A stretch of DNA of 59,713 nt from Brevundimonas sp. (GCF_024711105.1 NZ_JANJTL010000161.1:1-59713); one strand, 5' to 3'. Positions 1 through 9,642 are shown, counted from the first letter of the stretch. Notes: a model not told the origin generated them from the letters alone. A program made the numbers and translations.

Positions 1-1043
1 GGCGCCGAGATCGCCGACGCGGCGGCCAGGCCGAGCCAGACCGCGCCCACCAGGACCAACAGCGCCGTCTCGAAATAGCTCAGCAGGAAGGTCGCCTGCA
101 GCCGCGCACGGCTCTGCTCAGCCTCACGATAGGCTTCGATCGAACGGACGCTCTCGTCGATGGCCGCGAGTGTTCCGTCAGGGAGCGGCCGAAGCACGTA
201 GAGATAGGCGTCCCCATAGCCCGGCAACGGATAAAGGGCCCGGAGAACGTCAGGGTCCTCGGTCGGCACGACGGGGACCGTGTCGCCCAGAGCCGCTTGC
301 TCGAAAGCCTCCGCCGGCGGCGCGAGATAGGGCGGGGCGCCGGTCTGTTCGCCTCTCGCCAGGATCTGGCCCTGGCCGTCGAGAACATAGATGGCGGGAT
401 AGCCGAAGAAGTCGCCGATGCCCGTCAAGGCGCCGCTGAAGCGGAGCCGGTCGGGAAAGAGCGGCTGCACAGCCCCAAGCTCGTTGGCCATGGTGACGAG
501 GTCACTTTCGAGCTGTTCGCCTACGTCCTGGACATAGCCACGGCCGATCTCGGCGCTGTTCTCGACGGCCGCGCGCACGTTCTGGCTGAACCAGCCCTCT
601 ACGCCTCGATTGACCAGAACGCCGAACACGAGGGCGACGAGGATGGCGGGCACCACCGCCACCAGGGAAAAGAGCGTCACGAACCGCAGGTGCAGTCGGG
701 CTCCGGCGTCTTCGGCCTGCTCGCGCACCAGCGCCAGAACCCGGAGTCCCACCGCCCCGGCGAGAACCGCGATGAGCAGGAGGTTGGCCAGCAGGACGCC
801 GAGCACCATGGTGCTGGCTCCGGCCAGGGCGCCCTCGCCCGCGCCGGCGGGCGCCGAAGCGACGAGCCAGACGCCGACCGCGGTGACAATGGCGGCGAGG
901 CCATAGGCCGTCCCGAAGACGATCCGCGCTCGCGTGCCGGTCAACCAGGCGATCGCCCGCGCCGCCCAGCGAGGGTTCTCAACGGCTTGCGCCGGAGCTG
1001 TGGCGGCCTGCGGCATGCCCGGGCTATCGCCCGCCTGTGCCAT
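1..1043 (-). CDS. ntrY: NtrY-like sensor histidine kinase, N-terminal part (cut by window edge)
   Basis: Reading the minus strand from the ATG at 1043 gives an open frame to the window edge, 347 codons. It has a short cytosolic head, three predicted membrane helices (about residues 38-60, 72-95, 112-133), a periplasmic domain of roughly 180 residues, and a fourth helix near 318-340. This is the layout of NtrY, the membrane kinase that with NtrX controls nitrogen- and redox-related genes. The HAMP, PAS and kinase domains lie outside the window. The gene starts 29 bases after dusB on the same strand and is probably cotranscribed with it. The name rests on topology and the dusB neighbourhood, since no kinase motif is visible; another four-helix sensor kinase remains possible. 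Confidence 0.8.
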   Translation of the reverse strand, partial: MAQAGDSPGMPQAATAPAQAVENPRWAARAIAWLTGTRARIVFGTAYGLAAIVTAVGVWLVASAPAGAGEGALAGASTMVLGVLLANLLLIAVLAGAVGLRVLALVREQAEDAGARLHLRFVTLFSLVAVVPAILVALVFGVLVNRGVEGWFSQNVRAAVENSAEIGRGYVQDVGEQLESDLVTMANELGAVQPLFPDRLRFSGALTGIGDFFGYPAIYVLDGQGQILARGEQTGAPPYLAPPAEAFEQAALGDTVPVVPTEDPDVLRALYPLPGYGDAYLYVLRPLPDGTLAAIDESVRSIEAYREAEQSRARLQATFLLSYFETALLVLVGAVWLGLAAASAISA

Positions 1044-1072
1044 TAAATCAACAACGATGTTGCGCGAAAGCG

Positions 1073-2092
1073 TCAGGCGGCGATCTGCCGCGGCTCCAGC
1101 CATAGCGCGGCGAGCCCGACCTCGACCTCTCCTGGAGTTTCCAGACGGCACAGCCGCGCCTTATCCGCACGCCGGACGCTCGGATCCGGCTCGAAGGGCG
1201 CGCCTTCGACATACCAGCCTAGGTGCTTGCGGAACATCTTGAGCCCCAGCCGATCTCCGTAGAAGGCCAGCGACCGGCGAAACTGGGCCAGCACGATCTC
1301 GAGGCGTTCAGACGGACCGGGCCCCTCCCCGGCCGCACCTCCCGTCAGGCCGCGCTCGATCTCGGCGGCGATCCACGGCTGACCGCAGACGCCGCGGCCG
1401 AGCATGACGGCGTCCGCGCCGGAATGCTCAAGCGCGGCTCGCGCCGTCTCGGCGTCGGTGATGTCGCCGTTGACGATCACCGGGATCGAGACCGCCGACC
1501 TGACCTCGGCCACCGCGCGCCAGTCGGCGGCGTCCTTGTAGAACTGCTGGCGGGTGCGGCCGTGGATGGTGATGGCCTGGACGCCGATCGCCTCGGCGCG
1601 GCGGGCCAGGTCGGACGCGTTGCGGCTGGCGTCGTCCCAGCCGAGACGGGTCTTGAGCGTGACGGGCCGTGACGTCGCCTTGACCACGGCCTCCAGGATG
1701 CGGCTGGCGGCGTCGAGATCGCGCATGAGGGCCGAGCCCGACGCGATGCCGGTGACCTCCTTGGCAGGGCAGCCGAAGTTGAGATCGACGATGTCGGCGC
1801 CGGCGCGCTCCGCCATGCGCGCGCCCTCGGCCATCATCTCGGGATTGGCGCCGACCAGTTGGATGATGGTCAGGCCGAGGCCCTCGCCGACGGCGGCGCG
1901 GCGCACCACGTCGGGCCGGCCCCGCGCCAGTTCTGCCGAAGCGACCATTTCGGTGGCGACATAGGCCGCGCCGAGCTCCGCCGCCGTCTGGCGGAACGGC
2001 AGATCGGTGACGCCGGTCATGGGCGCGGTCAGCACCCGTCCGGGCACGTGTACGTCGCCGATGGTGAGGCCCTGGGTCATGGCGCGCGGCAT
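1073..2092 (-). CDS. dusB: tRNA-dihydrouridine synthase DusB (NifR3 family)
   Basis: FMN-dependent enzyme that reduces uridine to dihydrouridine in tRNA, acting in the cytosol with NADPH. The 339-residue protein shows the TIM-barrel start LTAPMTGVTDLPFR (about 21-34), the NFGCPAKEV motif with the catalytic cysteine at about residue 108, VNGDI for phosphate and FMN binding, and VMLGRGVCGQPW near residue 230. Length is normal for the family. A second in-frame ATG five codons in (MTQGL) could be the true start. The gene is the classical first gene of the nifR3-ntr cluster in alphaproteobacteria, and here it is followed directly by ntrY. Confidence 0.95.
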   Translation of the reverse strand: MPRAMTQGLTIGDVHVPGRVLTAPMTGVTDLPFRQTAAELGAAYVATEMVASAELARGRPDVVRRAAVGEGLGLTIIQLVGANPEMMAEGARMAERAGADIVDLNFGCPAKEVTGIASGSALMRDLDAASRILEAVVKATSRPVTLKTRLGWDDASRNASDLARRAEAIGVQAITIHGRTRQQFYKDAADWRAVAEVRSAVSIPVIVNGDITDAETARAALEHSGADAVMLGRGVCGQPWIAAEIERGLTGGAAGEGPGPSERLEIVLAQFRRSLAFYGDRLGLKMFRKHLGWYVEGAPFEPDPSVRRADKARLCRLETPGEVEVGLAALWLEPRQIAA

Positions 2093-2122
2093 AGGCGCTC
2101 GGCGCGCGTCCGTCCACGCCGA

Positions 2123-2542
2123 CTAGAAGACGGCCATCGCCGTGCGCACGGCCAGGACGGCCAGGATCAGGGTGCTGACATTGAAGATGGCGAACCGCAC
2201 CAGGATGACGTTCGTCGTCGCCTGGACCAGGCTGTGCACGACGCGCAGGGCCACATAGGCCCAAGCCAGCCACAGGTTCAGCGGGTCGGCGTCCCCGATC
2301 ACCGCCAAAGTCAGGGCCGTGGCGTAGAACAGCGTCGGCTGCTCCATCAGGTGGTTGTAGTTGTCGGCCTTCCAGCGGACCTCGGGCGGCAGGTCGCCCA
2401 GTAGCTGGTCTCGCGTCAGGCGTGGATCGAGCTTGGTTCGGGCCCTGCGCATCGCCGGGATGCGGGTGGCGTAGAGCCAGACCCACATGACCAGCGTCCA
2501 CAGGACCAGCGCCATCAACGGCGCGAGAATGTCTTGGGTCAT
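2123..2542 (-). CDS. MAPEG-family membrane protein
   Basis: A 139-residue integral membrane protein of the MAPEG family (membrane-associated proteins in eicosanoid and glutathione metabolism). An N-terminal helix at about 6-27, the loop with DNYNHLMEQPTLFYA (the conserved E-QPT-FY signature) and two or three further hydrophobic helices are seen. Bacterial members are mostly uncharacterised; glutathione-linked activity is known for some relatives and is not shown here. The start at 2542 is chosen because an AGGGAGG ribosome site lies a few bases upstream; a longer frame back to 2590 lacks one. It lies 30 bases before dusB on the same strand. Confidence 0.85.
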   Translation of the reverse strand: MTQDILAPLMALVLWTLVMWVWLYATRIPAMRRARTKLDPRLTRDQLLGDLPPEVRWKADNYNHLMEQPTLFYATALTLAVIGDADPLNLWLAWAYVALRVVHSLVQATTNVILVRFAIFNVSTLILAVLAVRTAMAVF

Positions 2543-2631
2543 CTGGCCCTCCCTGGCGGCGAAGCTTAGCGAAGCGGCGCCGACCGGCAAGCGGCCTCGC
2601 CTTGCGGCGCTCCTTTGCCTAGAAGCGGGCC

Positions 2632-3789
2632 ATGAGCTTCACCGCCATCGTCGTCGCCGCAGGCTCGGGCTCCCGCGCGGGCGGTCCCAAGCAGTGGACG
2701 CCGTTGGGCGGCAGGCCGGTCGTGCGCTGGTCAGTTGAGGCCTTCGTCAAAGCGGGGGCCGCCGAGGTGATCGTGGTGATCCCGGCCGGCAGCGAGACGC
2801 GGGCCGCGGAGGCGCTGGAGCGACTGTCAGGCTGGCGCGCCGTGACCGGCGGGGCGGAGCGGGCGGATTCGGTGCGCGCTGGGCTGGCGCAGGCCGATCC
2901 GGCCCTGCCGGTTCTGGTGCATGACGCAGCGCGTCCCCTGCTGAGCGGCCGGGTCATCGACGCACTGCTCGGCGCGCTTGAGACCGCCGAGGCGGCGGCG
3001 CCCGCCCTGGCGGTGGCGGACACCCTGAAGGCCGCAGAGGACGGGCGGGTGTCCCGCACAGTGCCCCGCGCGGGGCTGTGGCGGGTGCAGACGCCGCAGG
3101 CCTTCGCGCCCGGCGTGCTGCAGCGCGCCTACGAGGCCTGGACGGGCGAGGAGAGTCCGACCGATGACCTGGCCGTGGTCGAGGCGGCCGGGGGCGTGGT
3201 CCGGCTGACGCCCGGCGATCCGCGCCTGATGAAGCTGACCTATCCGGAGGATTTCGCCATGGCCGAGGCCCTGGTCGCGCAGGCGATGACGACGCGGGTG
3301 GGCATGGGCTTCGACGCCCATCGCTTCGGGCCCGGCCAGTCGGTCTGGTTGTGTGGCGTTGAAATCGCGCACGGCCAGGGGCTGATCGGGCATTCGGACG
3401 CGGATGCGGGGCTGCACGCCCTGACCGACGCGCTGCTGGGCGCGTTGGGCGAAGGCGACATCGGCGACCATTTCCCGCCGACCGACCCGCAGTGGAAGGG
3501 CGCCTCGTCGGACCGCTTCCTGGCGCATGCGCTGGGCCTCCTGAAGGAGCGCGGCGGGCGGATCGCCAGCGCGGACGTGACCCTGATCTGCGAGCGGCCC
3601 AAGGTGAAGCCGCACCGGGAAGCCATGCGGGCGCGGGTCGCCGAGATCCTTCAGGCGCCGCTTGGGGCCGTCAGCGTCAAGGCCACGACGACCGAGGGCA
3701 TGGGCTTCACCGGACGCGAGGAAGGCATCGCCGCCCAGGCCGTCGTGGCCGTCGAGTTGCCGGTCAGTCGGTCGTCGGCACCGAGGTAG
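2632..3789 (+). CDS. ispDF: Bifunctional IspD/IspF of the MEP isoprenoid pathway
   Basis: Fusion of two enzymes of the non-mevalonate isoprenoid pathway. The N-terminal part (about 1-222) is 2-C-methyl-D-erythritol 4-phosphate cytidylyltransferase, with the nucleotide loop [14 protein letters not shown] and VHDAARPLL. The C-terminal part (about 223-380) is 2-C-methyl-D-erythritol 2,4-cyclodiphosphate synthase, starting [12 protein letters not shown] (metal-binding D-x-H), then [18 protein letters not shown] and [12 protein letters not shown]. The fusion is usual in alphaproteobacteria. The gene is divergent from the MAPEG/dusB group, and its last 26 bases overlap the end of the convergent M48 protease gene. 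Confidence 0.96.
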   Translation: MSFTAIVVAAGSGSRAGGPKQWTPLGGRPVVRWSVEAFVKAGAAEVIVVIPAGSETRAAEALERLSGWRAVTGGAERADSVRAGLAQADPALPVLVHDAARPLLSGRVIDALLGALETAEAAAPALAVADTLKAAEDGRVSRTVPRAGLWRVQTPQAFAPGVLQRAYEAWTGEESPTDDLAVVEAAGGVVRLTPGDPRLMKLTYPEDFAMAEALVAQAMTTRVGMGFDAHRFGPGQSVWLCGVEIAHGQGLIGHSDADAGLHALTDALLGALGEGDIGDHFPPTDPQWKGASSDRFLAHALGLLKERGGRIASADVTLICERPKVKPHREAMRARVAEILQAPLGAVSVKATTTEGMGFTGREEGIAAQAVVAVELPVSRSSAPR

Positions 3790-4786
3790 CGGCCTCGGCC
3801 TGCAGGCGCTGGCGTTCGGCCATGCGGTCGACGCCGCCCGCGTAGGCGACCAGCGCCTGGATGCGTTTCTCGATCGGCGGATGGGTCGCGAACAGGCCCA
3901 TGAAGCCGCTCTCGTGGTGATCCAGGAACAGGCCGGCGACCTCGTCCGGCGCGTTCAGGTCGGAGCGGCCCGAAACCTTCTGAAGCGCGGAGATCATCGC
4001 GTCGGGGTTCTTGGTCAGCTCGACCGAGCCCGCATCGGCGAGGAACTCGCGCTTCCTCGATATCGCCATGCGGATGACCAGGGCCAGCACCCAGCCGATC
4101 GCCGCGATGGCGAAGCCCACCAGCACCAGCACCATGGCGCCGTTGTTACCGCCGCGCCGGTTGCTGCCGCCGAAGGCCATGAACCGCATCGAGCGGAAGA
4201 TCAGCTCGGCCACCACGCTGATGATGCCGACGAAGACCGAGGCGATGACCATGGTCCGCACGTCGCGGTTGATGATGTGCGTCAGCTCGTGGGCAAGCAC
4301 GGCCTCCAGCTCGTCCCGGTCGAGCGCCTCGACTAGACCGCGGGTGACGGTGATGGAGAACTGGCCGGAGTGCAGGCCGGTGGCGAAGGCGTTCAGCTCC
4401 GGCCGGTCGATGAGCCGCAGCGTGGGCGTCGTCATGCCGCGCGAGATCGCGAGGTTTTCGAGCAGGTTGTAGAGATCCGGATGGGTGTTGCGTTCGACTA
4501 CGCGGGCACCCGTCGCCAGGTCGATGATGGTCTGGTTGGCGAAATAGGCCACGACGAACCAGCCGCCGGCGCCCAGGAAGGCGAAGGGCGCCGTGGCCGG
4601 CAGCATCTGGACCGCATAGAGGAAGTCGCCCTCGACCGTCTTGGTCCCGGGGATGACCCCATAGCCCATCAGCACCACCTGGGCGGCGTAGAGAATGCCG
4701 AGCAGCAGGATGGGGAACCCGGCCATCAGGATGGCCGAGCGCGTGTTGTTGGCCCAGATGTGGGTCTTCAGGCCAACGACGGCCAC
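3764..4786 (-). CDS. M48-family membrane metalloprotease (HtpX-like)
   Basis: A 340-residue zinc protease of family M48. Two membrane helices lie near the N-terminus (about 17-38 and 60-80), the zinc motif HELTH sits in [15 protein letters not shown] (about 165-180), two further helices follow (about 183-203 and 222-245), and the third zinc ligand region is [13 protein letters not shown] (about 250-262). This is the HtpX layout used for quality control of membrane proteins. The start codon is GTG; no in-frame ATG gives the conserved N-terminus. It lies 11 bases behind lemA, and an M48 protease beside LemA is a common bacterial pair. Its 3' end overlaps ispDF by 26 bases. Confidence 0.9.
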   Translation of the reverse strand: MAVVGLKTHIWANNTRSAILMAGFPILLLGILYAAQVVLMGYGVIPGTKTVEGDFLYAVQMLPATAPFAFLGAGGWFVVAYFANQTIIDLATGARVVERNTHPDLYNLLENLAISRGMTTPTLRLIDRPELNAFATGLHSGQFSITVTRGLVEALDRDELEAVLAHELTHIINRDVRTMVIASVFVGIISVVAELIFRSMRFMAFGGSNRRGGNNGAMVLVLVGFAIAAIGWVLALVIRMAISRKREFLADAGSVELTKNPDAMISALQKVSGRSDLNAPDEVAGLFLDHHESGFMGLFATHPPIEKRIQALVAYAGGVDRMAERQRLQAEAATSVPTTD

Positions 4787-4797
4787 GGTTCAAACCC

Positions 4798-5370
4798 TCA
4801 GCTGAACGAGACCTTCGGCGGGGCCGCGTCCATGGCCGCCCGCTGCTCCGTGCCGACGTCGAAGAAGGGCTTGTCCGAGCCGAAGCCGACCAGGCCGGCG
4901 AACAGGACGGTCGGGAACTGGCGGCGCACCGCGTTGAATTCGGACACCGCGTTGTTGAAGAAGCGGCGCGCGGCGGCCAGCTTGTTTTCGATGTCCGAAA
5001 GGTCGGACTGGAGCCGCATGAAGTTCTCGTTGGCGCGCAGCTGCGGATAAGCCTCCGACAGGGCGAAGAGCCGGCCGAGCGTGGCGGTCAGCATGTTCTC
5101 GGCCTCGACCTTTTCGTTGACGCCGGTCGCGTGGGTCGCGGCCGAACGGGCCTGGATGACGGCCTCGAGCGTGCCGCGCTCATGCGAGGCGTAGCCCTTC
5201 ACGGTCTCGACCAGATTGGGGATGAGGTCGTGGCGCTGCTTCAGCTGGACGTCGATGTCCGCGAAGGCCTGATCCGCCGTCTGGTCCAGGCCGACCAGGC
5301 GGTTGTACGCGCCGATGACGAGGAACAGCAGGACGACGACGACAACGCCGACGATGATCCAGACAAGCAT
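4798..5370 (-). CDS. lemA: LemA family protein
   Basis: A 190-residue protein with one N-terminal membrane anchor (VGVVVVVLLFLVIGAYNRLV) followed by the helical LemA domain: RHDLIPNLVETVKGYASHE, SEAYPQLRANENFMRLQ and AARRFFNNAVSEFNA are the family signatures. The molecular role of LemA is not settled; it is an anchored helical-bundle protein often encoded with an M48 protease, as here. The ATG at 5370 is preferred over the GTG one codon upstream because of its spacing from a GGAGG ribosome site. It is the first gene of a two-gene unit with the protease. Confidence 0.92.
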   Translation of the reverse strand: MLVWIIVGVVVVVLLFLVIGAYNRLVGLDQTADQAFADIDVQLKQRHDLIPNLVETVKGYASHERGTLEAVIQARSAATHATGVNEKVEAENMLTATLGRLFALSEAYPQLRANENFMRLQSDLSDIENKLAAARRFFNNAVSEFNAVRRQFPTVLFAGLVGFGSDKPFFDVGTEQRAAMDAAPPKVSFS

Positions 5371-5443
5371 CACGGATTCCTCCAGTTGGATGGAGCCATG
5401 ATAGGGGCCGGTTCAGGCTTCGTCATGCGGAAAGCGTGGCCGC

Positions 5444-6202
5444 TCAACCGATCCTGACGCCGGTCATGGAGATGGAGCCGCCGTCGATCACGTCGTTGAA
5501 GAAGCTGACCTCTTCGCCCGGCCGCGCCTGGGCCGCGACGTAGAGCAGCGGCAGGAAGTGCTCGTCGGTCGGCACGCTGAGCTGGGCGTCCTCGGCCAGC
5601 GACACCCAGTCGACCAGCCGGTCGTGATCGCCGGAGATCAGGGCGGCCTTGACCGCCTCGTTGAAGCTGACCGCCCAGTCGTAGGCCTGGGCGCCCGGCT
5701 CGCGCCGCCAGGTCCTGAGGTTGTGCACGAAGTCGCCGGAGCCGGCGATCACCACGCCCTCGTCGCGCAGCGGCTGGAGCCGCCGGGCCAGGTCGTAGTG
5801 GCCCTGCGCATCGAGCGTGCGGTCGAGCGACAGCTGGATGACCGGCACGTCGGCCTGCGGCCAGACGTGGGCCAGCACCGACCAGGTCCCGTGATCCAGG
5901 CCCCAGTCCAGGCTCGGACGCGCGCCGGTCAGGCAGCCTACCCGCTCCGCCAGTACGGGCGAGCCGGGCGCGGGCCAGGTCATGGCGTGCAACTCGGCCG
6001 GGAAACCGCCGAAGTCGTGGATGGTCCGAGGCCGTTCGTCAGCGGTGACGAACAGCCCGGGCGTCTCCCAGTGAGCGGAGACCATGACGACGCCCGCCGG
6101 CTTGCCGATGTCGCGGCCGAGGTCGCGCCAGGCGTCCACGAAGGGACCGCCCAGTGCGTTCATCGGGTTGCCGTGGCCGAAGAAGACGGCGGGCGCGCTC
6201 AT
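5444..6202 (-). CDS. LigB-type extradiol dioxygenase (4,5-DOPA dioxygenase-like, YgiD family)
   Basis: A 252-residue member of the class III extradiol ring-cleavage dioxygenases. Metal-binding histidines are expected in FFGHGNPMNAL (about 7-17), VSAHWETPG (about 42-50) and GSGDFVHNLR (about 165-174). Relatives (plant DODA, E. coli YgiD) open the ring of DOPA or similar catechols with non-haem iron or zinc; the substrate here is unknown. The ATG at 6202 shares one base with the wrbA stop (TGATG), implying coupled translation. Pairing with a quinone reductase fits handling of aromatic or quinone compounds, which is inference. Confidence 0.88.
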   Translation of the reverse strand: MSAPAVFFGHGNPMNALGGPFVDAWRDLGRDIGKPAGVVMVSAHWETPGLFVTADERPRTIHDFGGFPAELHAMTWPAPGSPVLAERVGCLTGARPSLDWGLDHGTWSVLAHVWPQADVPVIQLSLDRTLDAQGHYDLARRLQPLRDEGVVIAGSGDFVHNLRTWRREPGAQAYDWAVSFNEAVKAALISGDHDRLVDWVSLAEDAQLSVPTDEHFLPLLYVAAQARPGEEVSFFNDVIDGGSISMTGVRIG

Positions 6203-6804
6203 CACGCAGCCAGCTTCTTCGCGTTCTCGGCGACGTAGCGGCCCTGCCAGCGGGCGCCTTCGAGCTCATTGTCGGAAGGCATGCGCGAGCCGTCGCCGCC
6301 GGTGATGGTGGTGGCGCCATAGGGGCTGCCGCCGGTGATCTCGTCCATGCGCTGCTGGCCGGACCAGGCGTAGGGCAGGCCCGCGATGAGCATGCCGTGG
6401 TGCAGAAGGGTCTGGATGAGCCCGATCAGGGTCGTCTCCTGGCCGCCGTGCTGGGTCGCCGTCGAGGTGAAGGCCGCGCCGATCTTGCCGACGAGCGCGC
6501 CCTTGACCCAGATGCCGCCTGTCTGGTCGAGGAAGTTCCGCATCTGCGAGGCGGCGGTGCCGTAGCGGGTGCCGGCGCCCACAATGATCGCGTCATAGTC
6601 CGCCAGTTCGGCCGGCTGGGCGATCGGCGCGGCCTGGTCGAGCTTGTAGCCGCTCTTGCGGGCTAGCTCCTCGGGAACGAGTTCCGGCACCCGTTTGATG
6701 TCGACCGTCACCCCCTCGACCGACCGCGCGCCCTCTGCGACGGCCTCGGCCATCTTCTCGATATGGCCGTAGGTGGAATGGTACAGGACGAGGATTTTGG
6801 TCAT
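6202..6804 (-). CDS. wrbA: NAD(P)H:quinone oxidoreductase WrbA
   Basis: Flavodoxin-like FMN enzyme that reduces quinones by two electrons, avoiding semiquinone radicals. The 200-residue protein has the FMN phosphate loop [15 protein letters not shown] (about 5-19), [19 protein letters not shown] (about 76-94) and [14 protein letters not shown] (about 112-125), all typical of WrbA. Length is normal. It is the first gene of a two-gene operon with the extradiol dioxygenase. Its upstream region holds a possible sigma-EcfG promoter and a short inverted repeat (separate entry). WrbA is a stress-induced protein in other bacteria, so such control is credible. Confidence 0.95.
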   Translation of the reverse strand: MTKILVLYHSTYGHIEKMAEAVAEGARSVEGVTVDIKRVPELVPEELARKSGYKLDQAAPIAQPAELADYDAIIVGAGTRYGTAASQMRNFLDQTGGIWVKGALVGKIGAAFTSTATQHGGQETTLIGLIQTLLHHGMLIAGLPYAWSGQQRMDEITGGSPYGATTITGGDGSRMPSDNELEGARWQGRYVAENAKKLAA

Positions 6805-6837
6805 CGGGGAGGCCTCCAGTTTCGCGTGAAACCGAGC

Positions 6838-6863
6838 AACAGTTCATAACTGCAACTCGTTCC
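6838..6863 (-). promoter_or_regulatory. Candidate sigma-EcfG promoter and inverted repeat upstream of wrbA
   Basis: On the minus strand GGAAC (6863-6859) is followed after 17 bases by TGTT (6841-6838), close to the EcfG consensus GGAAC-N16/17-CGTT, 34 bases before the wrbA ATG. The spacer also contains the perfect inverted repeat CAGTT-CAT-AACTG (6840-6852), a possible operator. The -10 deviates in its first base, so this is a candidate only. Confidence 0.4.
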
Positions 6864-6884
6864 GTTGCTGATTTAGGGAGGCGG

Positions 6885-6905
6885 CCGGCGGCTTCAAGCC
6901 GCCGG
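6885..6905 (-). terminator. Hairpin at the end of the pdh operon
   Basis: An 8-bp perfect GC-rich stem (CCGGCGGC / GCCGCCGG) with a five-base loop lies 28 bases past the lpd stop and before the wrbA promoter region. It has no T-run, so it is a possible weak or Rho-assisted terminator, or an RNA-stabilising structure. Confidence 0.45.
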
Positions 6906-6932
6906 ACACGAAATATCCGCGCCCGGCTTGCG

Positions 6933-8336
6933 CTAGAGGTGCAGGACCCGCTGGTACGCGTCGAGCGAGGCCTCGTGCATGGCCTCGGACATCGTCGGGT
7001 GCGGGTAGACGATGCCGTGGATGTCTTCCTCGGTGGCCTCCAGCGTGATGGCGGTCACGAAGCCCTGGATCATCTCGGTGACCTCGTGGCCGATCATGTG
7101 GGCGCCGACGAGCGCTCCCGTCTTCGCGTCGAAGATCGTCTTGACGAAGCCTTCGGTCTCTCCGGCGGCGACGGCCTTGCCGTTCACGCGGAACGGGAAG
7201 CGGCCGACCTTGACCTCGCGCCTGGCTTCGCGCGCGCCCTGTTCCGTCAGGCCGACCGAGGCGACCTGCGGCTGGGTGTAGGTGCAGCCGGCGATGGGGC
7301 TGACGACGTTCGGGGTCCGGTGGCCGGCGATATGCTCGGCGGCGTGGATGCCCTCGTGGCTCGCCTTGTGGGCGAGCCAGGGCGCGCCCGCGCAGTCGCC
7401 GATGGCGTAAAGGCCCTTCACATTGGTCTCGCCGTGCGGGCCGGTCTTGATGTGGCCGCGGTCGAGCTCGACGCCCAGCGCCTCCAGGCCGATGCCGTCG
7501 GTGTTGGCGGTGATTCCGACGGCCGAGATGCAGACCTCGGCCTCCAGCGTCTCGGACTTGCCGCCGACCTCGACGGCGACGGACACGCCGGAGCCGGTCT
7601 TGGAGACCTTGGTCACCTTGGCGCCGACGCGGAACCGGATGCCGCGCTTCTCGAAGGCCTTCTGGGCGGCCTTGGAGACCTCCTCGTCCTCGACCGGCAT
7701 GATGCGGTCGACGGCCTCGACCACGGTCACCTCGGCGCCGAGCGCACGGTAGAAGCTGGCGAACTCAAGCCCGATGGCGCCCGAGCCGATGACGACGAAC
7801 GACTTCGGCAGGCGCTTCGGCGCGAGCGCCTCGCGGTAGGCCCAGATCTTGTCGCCGTCGGCCTCCAGGCCGATCTGAGGCAGCGCCCGGGCGCGGGCGC
7901 CGACGGCCAGCATGACGGCCCGGGCCTCGACCGTGCGCGATCCACCGGCGTTCAGGGCCACGACGACCTTAGGAGCCGCAGCGCCCTTCTCGAGCTTCGC
8001 CGAGCCCTCGATCACCTCGATCTTGTGCTTCTTCATCAGGAAGGCGACGCCCTTGTTCATTGTCGCGGCGACGCCGCGCGAGCGGGCGATGATGGCGTCG
8101 AAGTCGAAGCCGACTTTCTCGGCCGACAGGCCGTAGTCCTTGAGGTGCGACAGGCTCTCGAACTTCTCGCCGGACTTGAGCAGCGCCTTGGTCGGGATGC
8201 AGCCCCAGTTCAGGCAGATGCCGCCGAGGTTCTCGCGCTCGACGATAGCCACCTTCTGGCCCAGCTGGCTGGCGCGGATAGCCGCGACGTATCCGCCGGG
8301 GCCCGAGCCGATGACGATGAGGTCGAAGTCAGCCAT
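6933..8336 (-). CDS. lpd: Dihydrolipoyl dehydrogenase (E3)
   Basis: FAD enzyme that reoxidises the dihydrolipoyl groups of 2-oxo acid dehydrogenase complexes with NAD+. The 467-residue protein has the FAD-binding start LIVIGSGPGGYVAAIRA, the redox disulfide in GGICLNWGCIPTKALL (about 37-52), the NAD-binding motif VVIGSGAIGLEFASFY (about 180-195) and the C-terminal active-site HPTMSEAMHEA (about 446-456). Length is typical. It is the last gene of the pyruvate dehydrogenase operon, 10 bases after pdhC, so it presumably serves this complex; it may also supply the 2-oxoglutarate complex unless another lpd exists. Confidence 0.97.
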   Translation of the reverse strand: MADFDLIVIGSGPGGYVAAIRASQLGQKVAIVERENLGGICLNWGCIPTKALLKSGEKFESLSHLKDYGLSAEKVGFDFDAIIARSRGVAATMNKGVAFLMKKHKIEVIEGSAKLEKGAAAPKVVVALNAGGSRTVEARAVMLAVGARARALPQIGLEADGDKIWAYREALAPKRLPKSFVVIGSGAIGLEFASFYRALGAEVTVVEAVDRIMPVEDEEVSKAAQKAFEKRGIRFRVGAKVTKVSKTGSGVSVAVEVGGKSETLEAEVCISAVGITANTDGIGLEALGVELDRGHIKTGPHGETNVKGLYAIGDCAGAPWLAHKASHEGIHAAEHIAGHRTPNVVSPIAGCTYTQPQVASVGLTEQGAREARREVKVGRFPFRVNGKAVAAGETEGFVKTIFDAKTGALVGAHMIGHEVTEMIQGFVTAITLEATEEDIHGIVYPHPTMSEAMHEASLDAYQRVLHL

Positions 8337-8346
8337 GGCGCGTCCT

Positions 8347-9642
8347 TTAGGCCAGCATCGTCACGGGGTCTTCGACCAGCGGCTTGAAGGCCTGCAGGAA
8401 GCGGGCGCCGACGGCGCCGTCGACCACGCGGTGGTCGCAGGTCAGGGTGACGGTCATGACGGTGGCGACAGCCAGCTGGCCGTTGCGGACGACCGCCCTC
8501 TCCTCACCCGCGCCGACGCTCATGATCGCGCCTTGCGGCTCGTTGATGATCGAGGCGAAGGCCTTGATGCCGAACATGCCGAGGTTGGACACCGAGAAGG
8601 TGCCCCCCTGGAACTCTTCCGGCTTCAGCTTGCGGTCGCGGGCGCGCTTGGCGAGGTCCTTGGCCTCAGTCGCGATCTCGGCCAGCGACTTGAGCTCGGC
8701 CTGGCGGATGATCGGGGTGATCAGGCCGCCGTCGATGGCGACCGCCAGGGCCACGTCGGCGTGGTGGTGCATGGCGATGCCCTCGGGCGTGTAGGAGGCG
8801 TTCGCCTCCGGCACGGCCTTCAGCGCCATGGCCGCGGCCTTGAGGACGATGTCGTTGACCGAGACCTTCACGCCCTTGGCTTCGAGCATGGCGTTGATGC
8901 GCGCGCGGGCCTTGAGCAGGCCGTCGATCTCGCAGTCGATGGTCAGCGGGAAGTGCGGCACGTCGCGGAAGCTGTCGGTCAGGCGGCGAGCGATCGCCTT
9001 GCGCATGCCGTCGAGCGGGACGAGGTCGTAGGTGCCGGGCGCGATGCCCATCTGCTCCAGAGACAGCACCTTGCGGGGTTCGCCGGCAGAGGCGGCCGTC
9101 CCGGCCGCTGCCGGGCGGGCTGCGCCCGACTTCGAAGCGCCCTCGATGTCGGCCTTCACGATACGGCCGTGCGGGCCGGTCCACTTGATCGAGGCGAGGT
9201 CCAGGCCGGCCTGATGGGCCAGACGGCGCGCCAGGGGCGAGGCGAAGACGCGCTCGCCGGACGCCTTGGCCGGGACCGCCGTCTCGGCGGACTTGACGCC
9301 CTGAGGCGTGGCGACGGCCCGGCCGCTTTCATGGCCCGCCGGTTGCGGCTCGGCCTTGGCGGGCTCCGCCTTCGGAGCCTCGGCCTTGGGCGCGGCCGCG
9401 CCGCCCTCGCCTTTCAGCCGGGCGATGGGGGTGTTGACCTTGACGCCCTGGGCGCCCTCCTCGACCAGGATCTCGGCGACCTCGCCCTCGTCGACGGCCT
9501 CGACCTCCATGGTCGCCTTGTCGGTCTCGATCTCGGCGATGACGTCGCCGGCCTTGACCGTGTCGCCCGCCTTGATGTGCCACTTGGTGAGCGCGCCCTC
9601 CTCCATGGTGGGCGACAGCGCCGGCATGAGGATGTCGGTCAT
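8347..9642 (-). CDS. pdhC: Pyruvate dehydrogenase E2, dihydrolipoyl acetyltransferase
   Basis: Core acetyltransferase of the pyruvate dehydrogenase complex, moving the acetyl group from lipoyl-lysine to CoA. In order: one lipoyl domain (1-77) with the lipoylated lysine in [11 protein letters not shown], an Ala/Pro/Glu-rich linker, the E1/E3-binding domain (about 130-165, [16 protein letters not shown]), another linker, and the catalytic domain (about 200-431) ending with the active-site motif [15 protein letters not shown]. Length, 431 residues, suits a single-lipoyl alphaproteobacterial E2. Its lipoyl domain is almost identical to the one on pdhB. It starts 2 bases after the DUF5076 gene. 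Confidence 0.96.
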   Translation of the reverse strand: MTDILMPALSPTMEEGALTKWHIKAGDTVKAGDVIAEIETDKATMEVEAVDEGEVAEILVEEGAQGVKVNTPIARLKGEGGAAAPKAEAPKAEPAKAEPQPAGHESGRAVATPQGVKSAETAVPAKASGERVFASPLARRLAHQAGLDLASIKWTGPHGRIVKADIEGASKSGAARPAAAGTAASAGEPRKVLSLEQMGIAPGTYDLVPLDGMRKAIARRLTDSFRDVPHFPLTIDCEIDGLLKARARINAMLEAKGVKVSVNDIVLKAAAMALKAVPEANASYTPEGIAMHHHADVALAVAIDGGLITPIIRQAELKSLAEIATEAKDLAKRARDRKLKPEEFQGGTFSVSNLGMFGIKAFASIINEPQGAIMSVGAGEERAVVRNGQLAVATVMTVTLTCDHRVVDGAVGARFLQAFKPLVEDPVTMLA

